From Thermodesulfomicrobium sp. WS (GTDB lineage Bacteria > Desulfobacterota > Desulfovibrionia > Desulfovibrionales > Desulfomicrobiaceae): a stretch of 64,000 nucleotides of DNA. Positions 10,592 to 22,722 of this stretch are shown here, piece by piece; position 1 is the first letter of the stretch, and each line of letters starts with the position of its first letter. The stretch covers positions 1,984,001 through 2,048,000 of the forward strand of contig NZ_AP027130.1 in assembly GCF_027925145.1 (NCBI RefSeq). Direction: 5' to 3'. The translations under genes were made by a program, and so were the position numbers. The notes beneath the pieces are model-generated. The model was not told where the DNA came from. It was given only the letters and a program-made list of their open reading frames with translations, and searched no databases.

Positions 10592-11645
10592 TGTCTGGCG
10601 CCTGGGGGTGCTCTATTCCTGGCTGCGACTGCGCTGCGGCGTCTTCTTGCCGCTGGTGGCCAGCTTTTTCCTCCTCGTCGGGGTGGTGGCCTATGGCCTT
10701 ACGGTGTTCATGGTGGTGGAAGGCTGGAACTTCCTCGACAGCTTCTACCAGGTGGTCATCACCCTCTCCACCGTGGGCTTCATGGAAGTCCACCCCATCT
10801 CCGAGCGCGGCCGGATCTTCGTCACCATCCTCATCCTCTTGGGAGTGGGGAGTTTTGCCTACCTGGTAGGCGCCATGACCCAAGTCATCGTGGACGGCAA
10901 GCTGCATGACCTGTGGGGGAGACGCAAAATGCGCAAAATTTTGGACACCTTGGAAGGACATTACATCGTCTGCGGCTTCGGCCGCATCGGCCAGGTGGTG
11001 GCCCAGGAAATGCGCCAGGCAGGGCACACCGTGGTGGTCATCGAACGCAACCCGGAACTCTTGGCCGTACTCCAAGAAGAGGGCTATCTCTTTCTCGCTG
11101 GCGACGCCTCGGAAGACCAAACCCTCATCGCCGCAGGCGTGGCCCGCGCCCAAGGGCTTTTCGCCTGTGTGGATACGGATGCCGAAAACGTCTTCATCAC
11201 CCTGTCGGCGCGGCAATTTCGGCCGGACATCACCATCGTGGCCCGGGCGGACCGCCCGGACGCCGTGGCCAAACTGGAGCGCGCCGGGGCCCAGCGGGTC
11301 ATCACCCCACATCACATCGGCGGCCGGCGCATCGCCCAGGTGATGCTGCGGCCCACGGTCACGGACTTCATGGACCTGGCGCTGCAAGGCAAAAACCTGC
11401 AGATGGAAGAGGCGCGGGTGGCCGAGAACTCCACCCTGGCCGGCACCACCCTCATCACCTCGGGTATCCGACCCCGGTTCGGGCTCATGATCATCGCCAT
11501 CGACAAGCCAGGCACAGGCATGCTCTTCAATCCCCAGCCCAATCAGCTCATCGAGGCTGGCGACACCCTCATCGCCGTGGGCCCGCCGGAAAACTTCGCC
11601 GCCTTCCAGGCCGCTGCCCGGGGCGAAACTGCGGAGCCAGCATGA
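10572..11645 (+). CDS. Two-TM potassium channel with RCK (TrkA-N/TrkA-C) domain
   Basis: A 357-residue inner-membrane K+ channel subunit. It has two hydrophobic segments flanking a pore loop with the filter-like [10 protein letters not shown] (around 64-73; TVGF replaces the common TVGYG). A cytoplasmic RCK domain with the dinucleotide motif GFGRIG (from about 134) and a TrkA-C ligand domain follow. It resembles MthK/Kch channels gated by nucleotide or Ca2+. The ATG at 10572 lies inside the end of uvrB; its own stop overlaps the ligA-like start (ATGA). Confidence 0.9.
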
Positions 11646-13477
11646 ACGTCGATACCTTGGTGCAGCGCCTCACTGAGCTCAACCGCGCCTACCGGCACGG
11701 CACGCCTCTGGTGCCCGACGAGGTGTACGACGCCCTAGTGGAAGAGCTGCGGCGTCAAGCCCCGGACCACCCCTTTCTCCACCGCGTAGAGCCCGAAGAC
11801 TTCCGCGGCCGCCGTCTAGTGCGCCACCCCCAGCCCATGCTCTCCACGGAAAAGGCCTACACCCCCGGTGAAGTGGCCCGTTTCGTGGAGCGGGTGGAGC
11901 GCGCCGGCGAGGAAGCGGGCGTGCACCCGGTGCGCCTGCGCCTCACCCCCAAGCTGGACGGCCTGGCAGGCCGCGACGACGGCGAGGTCCTGGCCACCCG
12001 TGGCGATGGCGAGATGGGCTCGGACATCACCCACGTCTTCGCCCGCGGGGTCATCCCAGTGGGCGGCCGCGGCCTGGGGCTGGGCGAGCTGGTGCTGCGG
12101 CAAAGCTATTTCGCCAAGCACCTTGCCGCCTATTTCGAGCACCCGCGCAACCTCGTGGTGGGCATCGCGAGCGCCGACGAACTGAACGAGCACGCCCAAA
12201 AGGCCCTGGCCGCCGGGGCCGTGCTCTTCGTGCCGTATGTAACCTTGCCGGCCTGGGAAGGCAGCGGTGCAGAGCTTCTGGAGCGCCTCGACGCCATCCG
12301 CCAGGATCTGGCGCGGCAGGTGGACTACCCCCTGGATGGATTCGTGGCGGAAGTGACGGACGAAGGCGTGCGCCGGATCCTCGGCGCCACCAGCCACCAC
12401 TACCGCTGGCAGCTGGCCATCAAGCGCAAGGGCGATACCGCCATCACCAGCGTGGAGGCCATCGTGTGGCAGGTGGGCCGCACCGGCAAGGTCACCCCGG
12501 TGCTCCAGGTGGCGCCGGTGTCCCTGTCCGGGGCCACCATCCGCCGGGTGAGCGGCCACAACGCCGGGTTCGTGCGCAAGGCCGGGCTGGGGCCTGGGGC
12601 GCGGGTAGTCATCATCCGCAGCGGCGAGGTCATCCCCAAGGTGGAAGAGGTCATCGAGCCCGCCCCGGTTCTCCTGCCCACCACCTGCCCCTCCTGCCAC
12701 AGCCCCCTGGCGTGGGAGAACGACTTTCTCGTCTGTGAAGCCCCCCATTGCCCGGCCAAGCAGGCCGAAGCCCTCTCCCATTGGTTCCGCACCATAGACA
12801 GCGCCCATTGGTTCGGTCCCAAGACCATCGCCCGACTGGTGGAAGCCGGATATGACCGCGTGGAGGCGGTGTACCGGCTGACGGAAGCGGATTTCCGCGC
12901 CCTGGGCTTCGGCCCGGTGCAGGCGGCCAATCTGGCCCAGGCCCTGAGAAGCAGCGCGAGCGGCGGCGTGGAAGACTGGCGCTTTCTGGCGGCCCTGGGC
13001 ATCGAGGGATTGGGTATCGCCGAAAGCCGACGCCTGCTCACCCACGTGCCCTGGGAGCGGCTTTTTGCCATCACCGAGGAAGAACTCCAAAACATCCCGG
13101 GTTTTGGCCCGGTGACCGCCGCAGCCGTGGTGGCGGGGATCTCCCGCAACCGCGACCGCATCCGCCAGATGCTGGACGCAGGCTTCGTGCTGCGCCATAC
13201 CCCACCACCAGCGCACCAGCCCAGCGCCCTTGCGGGCAAGCGCATCGTGTTCACCGGGACCATGGAGAGCGGTCCGCGCAAGGCCCTGGAAGACGAGGCC
13301 CGCGCCCTGGGGGCGCAGGTGGGTTCCGCAGTCTCGCGTTCCACCGATTACCTGGTGGTGGGCCGTGACCCTGGATCCAAGCTCGCCAAGGCCCAGGAGC
13401 TTGGCGTCACCATCCTTACGGAAACCCAATACCGGCGGCTGGTGGAAGAGCGCCACGCCGCCACCCACGGGAGGTAA
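11642..13477 (+). CDS. ligA: Divergent NAD+-dependent DNA ligase (LigA-like)
   Basis: A 611-residue relative of LigA, which seals nicks using NAD+. The order is conserved: Ia domain (YDALVEEL near 24-35), nucleotidyltransferase motif I KLDG (Lys104), OB fold (VGRTGKVTPV), zinc finger CPSC...CEAPHC, helix-hairpin-helix region, and a C-terminal BRCT (about 537-611). It is odd in two ways. It is some 60 residues shorter than typical LigA, the loss being inside the nucleotidyltransferase domain. Motif IV, normally DGxVxKV, reads DGFVAEV, with Glu237 where the conserved Lys is expected. It may be a second, specialised or weakened ligase. The start overlaps the channel gene stop. Confidence 0.85.
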   Translation: MNVDTLVQRLTELNRAYRHGTPLVPDEVYDALVEELRRQAPDHPFLHRVEPEDFRGRRLVRHPQPMLSTEKAYTPGEVARFVERVERAGEEAGVHPVRLRLTPKLDGLAGRDDGEVLATRGDGEMGSDITHVFARGVIPVGGRGLGLGELVLRQSYFAKHLAAYFEHPRNLVVGIASADELNEHAQKALAAGAVLFVPYVTLPAWEGSGAELLERLDAIRQDLARQVDYPLDGFVAEVTDEGVRRILGATSHHYRWQLAIKRKGDTAITSVEAIVWQVGRTGKVTPVLQVAPVSLSGATIRRVSGHNAGFVRKAGLGPGARVVIIRSGEVIPKVEEVIEPAPVLLPTTCPSCHSPLAWENDFLVCEAPHCPAKQAEALSHWFRTIDSAHWFGPKTIARLVEAGYDRVEAVYRLTEADFRALGFGPVQAANLAQALRSSASGGVEDWRFLAALGIEGLGIAESRRLLTHVPWERLFAITEEELQNIPGFGPVTAAAVVAGISRNRDRIRQMLDAGFVLRHTPPPAHQPSALAGKRIVFTGTMESGPRKALEDEARALGAQVGSAVSRSTDYLVVGRDPGSKLAKAQELGVTILTETQYRRLVEERHAATHGR

Positions 13478-13480
13478 CCC

Positions 13481-14269
13481 ATGTCCCTTTCCCTCATCGT
13501 CACCGGCGCCAAAGGCCGCATGGGCTCCACCATTGCCCGCCTCGTCCTTGACGACCCGGATCTGCACTTGGCCGCTGTAGTGGAACGTCCCGGCCACACC
13601 GCAGGCTTGGAAACCTTCGGCTGCACCGTGACCGAATCCCTGGAAGCCGCCCTGCCGCAACACCCCGGCGCGGTGGTGGTGGACTTCACCGCCCCGGAGG
13701 CGAGCCTCGCCCACGCCCGCGCCGTGGCCGCCACCGGCAATCCCTTGGTCATGGGCACCACGGGGCTCACCCGCGCCCAACTCACGGAACTGGAGGCCCT
13801 GGCGGCCAAGGCCCCGCTCTTCTGGTCGCCCAACATGTCCATCGGCATCAACGCCCTGTGCCGCGTCTTGCCGCTTTTGGAGCGCATCCTCGGCGCGGCC
13901 TATGATCTGGAGATCGTGGAGACCCACCACAAGGCCAAAAAGGACGCCCCCAGCGGTACGGCCCTCAAACTCGCCCAGGTGCTCGCAGACAGCCGCGGCC
14001 TGGATCTGGAGGCCGCCGGCACCTATTGCCGCCACGGCATCATCGGCGCCCGCAAGCCGGAGGAGATCGGCATCCAGACGCTGCGCGGCGGCGACGTAGT
14101 GGGCGACCACACGGTGTTCTTCTTCGGCCCCGGCGAGCGCATCGAGGTCACCCACCGCGCCCATTCCCGGGAGAACTTCGCCCGCGGCGCCCTGCGCGCG
14201 GCCCGCTGGCTGGCAGACCGGAAGCCCGGCCGCCTCTACTCCATGGCGGACATGATGGACGGGGTGTGA
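13481..14269 (+). CDS. dapB: 4-hydroxy-tetrahydrodipicolinate reductase
   Basis: NAD(P)H-dependent reduction in the lysine/diaminopimelate pathway, feeding peptidoglycan synthesis. The 262-residue protein has the nucleotide motif GAKGRMG near the N-terminus, MGTTGL, SPNMSIGIN, and the signature ETHHKAKKDAPSGTA containing the catalytic His and Lys. GGGAGG precedes the ATG. It starts 3 bases after the ligA-like stop, and its own stop overlaps the next start (TGATG). Confidence 0.97.
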   Translation: MSLSLIVTGAKGRMGSTIARLVLDDPDLHLAAVVERPGHTAGLETFGCTVTESLEAALPQHPGAVVVDFTAPEASLAHARAVAATGNPLVMGTTGLTRAQLTELEALAAKAPLFWSPNMSIGINALCRVLPLLERILGAAYDLEIVETHHKAKKDAPSGTALKLAQVLADSRGLDLEAAGTYCRHGIIGARKPEEIGIQTLRGGDVVGDHTVFFFGPGERIEVTHRAHSRENFARGALRAARWLADRKPGRLYSMADMMDGV

Positions 14270-15141
14270 TGGACCCCCACGCCCTCATCCACGCTGTGGG
14301 CCGGACCGTACTCGGCAAAGAGCCGCAGGTGCGCATGGCCCTGGCCTGCCTGGTGGCGCGGGGGCACCTGCTCATCGAAGACGTGCCCGGCATCGGCAAG
14401 ACCACCCTGGCCAAAGCCCTGGCCGCGGTGCTGGGCCTCAGCTTCGCCCGGGTGCAGTTCACCAACGACCTCTTGCCTGCGGACATCCTCGGGGCCTCGG
14501 TGTGGCACGAAGGCCGCTTCGTGTTCCACCCCGGCCCCATCTTCCACCACGTGCTTCTGGCCGACGAGATCAACCGCGGCACCCCCCGCACCCAGAGCGC
14601 CCTGCTGGAGGCCATGGAAGAGCAGCAGGTGAGCCTCGACGGCACCACCTATCCCTTGCCGGCGCCCTTTTTCGTCCTGGCCACCCAAAACGCCCAGGAC
14701 ATGGCCGGCACCGCCCCCCTGCCCGAATCGCAATTGGACCGCTTTCTTGCCCGCATCCACCTGGGCTATCCTGAGGCCGAGGCCGAGATGGCGCTCCTCA
14801 CCCAGCCCGCCCCTCAGATGCCAGACCCCATGGCCGACGCCGCCGCAGTGCTCGCCATGCAGTCCGAGGCCTGGGCCTGCAGGACGAGTCCGGCGCTTCT
14901 GGCCTATGTGCACGCCCTGCTTGCCTGGACCCGGGAGCCGGGGCGCTTCGCCCTCGGACTCTCGCCCCGGGCAGGCCAGGGATTGGTGCGCCTGGCCAAG
15001 GCCTGGGCCTATCTCGATGGCCGCGACTACGTCATCCCGGAAGACGTGCAGGCGGTGTTTCCCGCCGTGGCCGGCCACCGCCTACGCGCCGCCACGCCCA
15101 TCGCCCCTGAGGCCATCCTGCGCGAGGTGCCCATCCCATGA
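14269..15141 (+). CDS. MoxR-family AAA+ ATPase
   Basis: A 290-residue AAA+ chaperone-like ATPase. Walker A is EDVPGIGKTTLAKAL, Walker B is VLLADEINR, followed by sensor ATQNAQDMAGTAPLPESQLDRF and the MoxR C-terminal helical lid. MoxR proteins are usually encoded next to DUF58 proteins and are thought to help insert cofactors or assemble membrane complexes; exactly that neighbour follows here with an ATGA overlap. Confidence 0.93.
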   Translation: MDPHALIHAVGRTVLGKEPQVRMALACLVARGHLLIEDVPGIGKTTLAKALAAVLGLSFARVQFTNDLLPADILGASVWHEGRFVFHPGPIFHHVLLADEINRGTPRTQSALLEAMEEQQVSLDGTTYPLPAPFFVLATQNAQDMAGTAPLPESQLDRFLARIHLGYPEAEAEMALLTQPAPQMPDPMADAAAVLAMQSEAWACRTSPALLAYVHALLAWTREPGRFALGLSPRAGQGLVRLAKAWAYLDGRDYVIPEDVQAVFPAVAGHRLRAATPIAPEAILREVPIP

Positions 15142-16097
15142 GATCCTGGGCCGAGAGGCGCACCCGCGCCGCGGCCCCGAAGGCCGCCCTGCCGGCCCGT
15201 CCCCGGCGCATCTTCATCCTGCCCACCGGTGCTGGTGTGGCCTTCGCCGCCACGGTGCTGCTGCTCCTGGCCGCGGCCCTCAACCACACCAACAACCTGG
15301 CCCTGTTCCTCTCCTGCCTGCTCGCCGCCGTAGGGGTAGTGGCCGCGGTGCACACCCACCTCGTCCTTGGTCGCATCGATGTGCATCGCGTGCAGCTCAC
15401 CCCGGTCTTTTGTGGAGAAGACGCCCCCTGCGCCGTGCAGGTACGCGTGCCGGGAACAACCAGCCTCACCCTGGAGGCCTGCGCGGGAAACGGCCCGTGG
15501 ACGCCCCAGATGGTGCAGCCCGGGACCGCACACGTGCACGCGCCGCTTCCCACCACCCGGCGCGGACAGGTATCCTGGGTGGAGATAGGCATGGCCACGG
15601 CCGCGCCCCTCGGGCTCTTTCGCGCCTGGACCTTCATGCGTCTGCCGGTGCACGGTGTGATCTATCCTACGCCTTGGCCCGGCGGATGCCCGGTCTTTCC
15701 CATTCGTCCCATGAGTGCCGACGCCAACGCCCCACAGCAGAGCACTGCAGGCGACGATCCCCAGGATCTGCGGCCCTACCGTCCCGGAGACGCCCCCACG
15801 CGCATCGCCTGGAAGACCGCGGCCCGCAGCCTGGCGCGCGGGGGACCGCTGGTGGTCTTCGATCACAGCGACGGCCAGGGCGGAGCAGTGCTGCTCCATT
15901 GGGACGCCTGCCCAGGGCAGGGCGAAGAGCGCATCCAACGTCTGACCGCGTGTGTCGAGGCCGCCGCCAGGGCGCAGCTCCGCTATGGCCTCTGCCTGCC
16001 TGGCATGGTCATCGTTCCGGAAAAGGGAGAGGCCCAGCGCCACCGCTGCCTGGAAGCCCTGGCCCTGCTCCCCTGGGAGGAGAGGCCGACGCGCTAG
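15138..16097 (+). CDS. DUF58 domain protein
   Basis: A 319-residue protein with two hydrophobic segments near residues 30-75 and a C-terminal DUF58 (von Willebrand A-like) block: DLRPYRPGDAPTRIAWKTAAR is the family signature. It pairs with the upstream MoxR ATPase. The transglutaminase and extra vWA genes often found beyond such pairs are absent. The stop TAG shares the palindrome CTAG with the stop of the convergent PAS-LuxR gene. Confidence 0.9.
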   Translation: MRSWAERRTRAAAPKAALPARPRRIFILPTGAGVAFAATVLLLLAAALNHTNNLALFLSCLLAAVGVVAAVHTHLVLGRIDVHRVQLTPVFCGEDAPCAVQVRVPGTTSLTLEACAGNGPWTPQMVQPGTAHVHAPLPTTRRGQVSWVEIGMATAAPLGLFRAWTFMRLPVHGVIYPTPWPGGCPVFPIRPMSADANAPQQSTAGDDPQDLRPYRPGDAPTRIAWKTAARSLARGGPLVVFDHSDGQGGAVLLHWDACPGQGEERIQRLTACVEAAARAQLRYGLCLPGMVIVPEKGEAQRHRCLEALALLPWEERPTR

Positions 16098-17020
16098 CCT
16101 TCCAAGGCCGCCAAGGCGGCACGCAGGCTGCCGCGCCGTGATAGCCCCAATTTCCGGCGCAGGCTGCGGCGATGGCTCTCCACCGTGGTCTGCGCCACCC
16201 CCAATCGCTGGGCGGTCTCCTTGATGGAAAGCCCCGCCTGCACCAGTTCGGCCACCCGCAGCTCCGCCCGGGTCAGCCCCAGGTCCATGAGCCGGCGTGT
16301 GAGCGGGGATGCGGCCTCGTGCACCGCACGGACCAGCTCCTGCGCTGCTTCCTGCGCCTGCGGCGGCAGATCCAGCCCCAACAAGCGCTCCACAGCAGGG
16401 AGGATGCGCCCCTGCACATTGGCCACAACCGCCCGGCGCTCGGCCTCGCGGTCCGCCTCGCGCTGGGCCAAGAGCACGCGCAAGGCGGCGGAGAGATCCG
16501 CCACCTGTTCCTTGTGCGCGCAAATCTCCGCCCGGTCCTGGGCCACCTGGGCCGAGAGCTCGGCATTGAGGCGCTGGAGCAGCGCTTCCTCCTCCTTGCG
16601 CCGGGTAATGTCCATCACCGTGCCGACGTAGCCCCACAAGGCACCGTCCGGGGAAAACACCGGCCGGGTCTGTTCCTCCACCCACCCGGCGCGCCCCGAT
16701 GGCGTGACAAAACGGTACTCGGCCCGGAACACCGCCTCGCCGGCGGCCACGGAGGCGGCACGGGCCGCAAGCAATCCCGGCAGGTCTTCGGGATGCACCC
16801 GCAGGGTCCAGCCATCCCCCAGGGCCTCTTCCAGGGTCATGTCCATCATCTGACAGAAGGCCTCGTTGGCGAACACACAGCGGTCCTCGGGGTCATCGAA
16901 AAAGATCCCCAGCGGACAGCCCTGCACCAGCACCATGAGCCGCGCCTGGGCCTCGCTGGGAGACATGGACATCCAATCCCCGGCCCACGCCCCTGTGCCC
17001 TGCTCGTTTTCCGCGTCCAT
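16094..17020 (-). CDS. PAS domain LuxR-type transcriptional regulator
   Basis: A 308-residue cytoplasmic sensor-regulator. A PAS/PAC domain (about 22-145, ending VGTVMDITRRKEEE) is followed by a coiled-coil linker rich in Glu, Ala and Arg, then a GerE/LuxR helix-turn-helix (about 245-300; LTRAELRVAELVQAGLSIKE, TVESHRRSLRRKLGL). There is no kinase or receiver domain, so the signal is probably sensed directly by PAS. It is divergent from the adenine deaminase gene and may regulate it. An alternative start is Met17. Confidence 0.88.
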   Translation of the reverse strand: MDAENEQGTGAWAGDWMSMSPSEAQARLMVLVQGCPLGIFFDDPEDRCVFANEAFCQMMDMTLEEALGDGWTLRVHPEDLPGLLAARAASVAAGEAVFRAEYRFVTPSGRAGWVEEQTRPVFSPDGALWGYVGTVMDITRRKEEEALLQRLNAELSAQVAQDRAEICAHKEQVADLSAALRVLLAQREADREAERRAVVANVQGRILPAVERLLGLDLPPQAQEAAQELVRAVHEAASPLTRRLMDLGLTRAELRVAELVQAGLSIKETAQRLGVAQTTVESHRRSLRRKLGLSRRGSLRAALAALEG

Positions 17021-17105
17021 ATGGCTTCCTCGAATTGCCCCAATGGTTGTTCCGTGCTACGAGAAGCTGTCCCACCTGGACTGCAAGCACCCCAAGGAGC
17101 GCCCC

Positions 17106-18839
17106 ATGCACCGCCACGACCGACGCCGCCTCTCCCGCATCATCCATGCCGCCCAGGGGGCTGCGCCCGCAGACCTTTGCCTGCGCGGCTGCCGCATCGT
17201 CAACGTCTTTACCGGCGAAATCGAAGCAGGGGACCTGGCCGTGGCGGAAGGCGTCTTCCTGGGCTGGGGGCGTTCCACAGAAGCCCGGGAAGAGCTGGAC
17301 GCCCGCGGGCTCTACGTGGCCCCGGGGTTCCTCGACGCCCACATCCACCTGGAGAGCACCATGCTCTCCCCGCGGCAATTCTGCGCCGCAAGCCTGCCCC
17401 ACGGCACCACCGCCGTGGTGGCCGACCCTCACGAGATCGCCAATGTCCTCGGTATGGACGGGGTGCGCTACCTTTTGGCCGCCACCGAGGGCCTGCCGCT
17501 GGAGGTGTTCTTCATGCTCCCGAGCTGCGTGCCCGCCTCACACCTGGAGCGCTCCGGGGCAGAGCTCTCGGGCGCGGATCTCGCCACGGTGCTGGACCAT
17601 CCCCGCGTTGTGGGCCTTGGAGAAATGATGAATTTTCCCGGAGTCTTGGGTGCCCGACCGGAAATCCTGGACAAGCTCGTGCTCTTCCAGGACCATCCCA
17701 TAGACGGCCACGCCCCGCTCCTGGGCGGCCTTGGGCTTTCCGCCTACATCGCCGCCGGGATCGGCTCGGATCACGAGTGCACCTCCGCCGCCGAGGCCCG
17801 GGAAAAACTCGCCCAAGGCATGGCCCTCATGCTGCGCCACGGCAGCCAGTCCAAGGACCTCACCGCGCTCGCCCCGGCAGTCACCGACCACAGTTGGCCC
17901 TGGTGCATGCTCGCCACCGACGATCTCCACCCCCATGAGCTCTGCAGCCAAGGCCACATGGACCGCGCCGTCAACGCCGCCATGGCCGCAGGTATCGCCC
18001 CCGCCCGCGCCTTGGCCCTGGCCAGCATCACCACGGCCCGGCACTTCGGCCTGCGCCGGCGCGGGGCCATTGCCCCCGGATACCGGGCAGACTTCTCGGT
18101 GAGTCCCACGCTCCATCCCTGGAAGCCGGTGATGGTGTTCAAGGACGGTCGGCTGGTGGCCCAGGACGGCGCCCTCGTCGCGCCGCTGGCCCTGCCGCCC
18201 TGCCCACCCCTTGCGCCGGTGATGCATCTGCCCGAGCTGCGCATGGGAGACCTCGCCATCCCGGCGCAGGGCACCGTGGTCCGGGCCATCGGCGTGCTCG
18301 AAGGCTCGCTGCTCACCGCAGACCTGGAAGTGGAGGCCCGCGTGGAAAACGGCTGCGCCGTGGCCGACCCTTCCCGAGACTTGGTGAAACTTGCCGTCTA
18401 CAATCGCTACGGCGCCGGCACCGCGCCGGCCCTGGGCTTTGCCCAGGGGCTTGGGCTCCAACGCGGGGCCATGGGCACCACCGTGGCCCACGACTCCCAT
18501 AACCTGCTGGTGGCCGGGGTGGACGACGCGAGCATGCTCGCCGTGGCCCAAAGCCTTCGGGACGCAGGCGGCGGCATGGCCGTGGCCCAAAGCCCCCATG
18601 AGGTGGACGTCCTCCCACTCCCCCTGGCCGGGCTCATGAGCGATGCGCCCGCCGCCGAGGTGGCCCAGACCATGGAGCGCCTCACCGCGGCAGCGCACGG
18701 CCTCGGCTGCACCCTTGCCCAGCCCTTCATGGCCCTGAGCTTCCTCGCCCTGCCGGTGATCCCGGCCCTCAAGCTCACGGACATGGGGCTGGTGGAAACC
18801 GCCCTGTTCCAGACCGTGCCGCTGTTTCCCGGCACGTGA
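17106..18839 (+). CDS. ade: Adenine deaminase (Ade type)
   Basis: Converts adenine to hypoxanthine and ammonia in purine salvage. The 577-residue amidohydrolase has the metal-binding HIHLEST near residue 78, HGTTAVVADPHEIANVLG, DGHAPLLGG, and LATDDLHPHEL, all typical of the bacterial Ade family rather than the adenosine-deaminase type. The ATG at 17106 follows AAGGAGCG. It is monocistronic, convergent with the response regulator gene (11 bases apart). Confidence 0.93.
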   Translation: MHRHDRRRLSRIIHAAQGAAPADLCLRGCRIVNVFTGEIEAGDLAVAEGVFLGWGRSTEAREELDARGLYVAPGFLDAHIHLESTMLSPRQFCAASLPHGTTAVVADPHEIANVLGMDGVRYLLAATEGLPLEVFFMLPSCVPASHLERSGAELSGADLATVLDHPRVVGLGEMMNFPGVLGARPEILDKLVLFQDHPIDGHAPLLGGLGLSAYIAAGIGSDHECTSAAEAREKLAQGMALMLRHGSQSKDLTALAPAVTDHSWPWCMLATDDLHPHELCSQGHMDRAVNAAMAAGIAPARALALASITTARHFGLRRRGAIAPGYRADFSVSPTLHPWKPVMVFKDGRLVAQDGALVAPLALPPCPPLAPVMHLPELRMGDLAIPAQGTVVRAIGVLEGSLLTADLEVEARVENGCAVADPSRDLVKLAVYNRYGAGTAPALGFAQGLGLQRGAMGTTVAHDSHNLLVAGVDDASMLAVAQSLRDAGGGMAVAQSPHEVDVLPLPLAGLMSDAPAAEVAQTMERLTAAAHGLGCTLAQPFMALSFLALPVIPALKLTDMGLVETALFQTVPLFPGT

Positions 18840-18850
18840 CCGGCCCGGGA

Positions 18851-19252
18851 TTACGCCGGCGGCGTCACCCCGGCCTGGGAAAGGACCTTGGCCAGGCCTT
18901 CGCGGGTGATGGGCTTGACCACATAGCCCGTGGCGCCGCTGAAAAAGCTTTCGCTCACGGTCTTCACGTCGTCCAGGGCGGTGGTCATGATGACCTTGGC
19001 CTCCGCGCCCGGGGAAATGCCACGCCGGGACTCCTCCTCGCGCAAGAAGCGCAGCACTTCCCGGCCATCGGCCTCGGGCATCATGATGTCGAGAAAGACA
19101 AGCTCGTACGGCTGTCCCGCATCCCAGGCCAGACGCAGGGCATTCATGGCCTCGGCGCCGTCAGCGGCCATGTCGCTTTCTCCCAGATGCGCCACCATTC
19201 GGCTCAAGATCTTGCGGGCGATGAAATCGTCTTCGGCAATGAGTATGCGCAT
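18851..19252 (-). CDS. CheY-like single-domain response regulator
   Basis: A 133-residue receiver domain with no output domain. The acidic pair is at 8-9, phospho-acceptor Asp55 is in LVFLDIMMPEADG, a Thr follows in VIMTTA, and a Lys occurs in YVVKPI. The start at 19252 gives MRILIAEDD and has AAGGAGGAGG upstream. Its histidine kinase is not nearby. It probably acts by protein-protein contact. Confidence 0.92.
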   Translation of the reverse strand: MRILIAEDDFIARKILSRMVAHLGESDMAADGAEAMNALRLAWDAGQPYELVFLDIMMPEADGREVLRFLREEESRRGISPGAEAKVIMTTALDDVKTVSESFFSGATGYVVKPITREGLAKVLSQAGVTPPA

Positions 19253-19482
19253 ACCTGCCTCCTCCTTGGCTGGTCCCTCCATAGGCGATGGTGGAGCAGA
19301 CGTCACCTGCTTTTCCAAAAAATCCAGGGCCCGACTGCTGTTGGGGGAAGGAACACGCCGACGCCGCCGGTCGGCCCGGCATTTGACCTGGGGGCCGCCT
19401 CCGGCTAGGTTTCCCGGCTGCGGCGCCTCCCCAAAGCGCCGCGTCCCCGCAACCCTCCATGCCCTATCTGGTGGAATCCACG

Positions 19483-22718
<3,236 letters not shown>

Positions 22719-22722
<4 letters not shown>

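Noticed and set aside
17021-17105. Possible purine riboswitch before adenine deaminase
   Set aside because: The 85-base gap lacks the conserved purine aptamer core, and no paired P1 stem is visible.
19253-19482. Possible PyrR-type attenuator or riboswitch before carB
   Set aside because: No terminator/antiterminator pair or conserved aptamer core could be traced in the 230-base gap.
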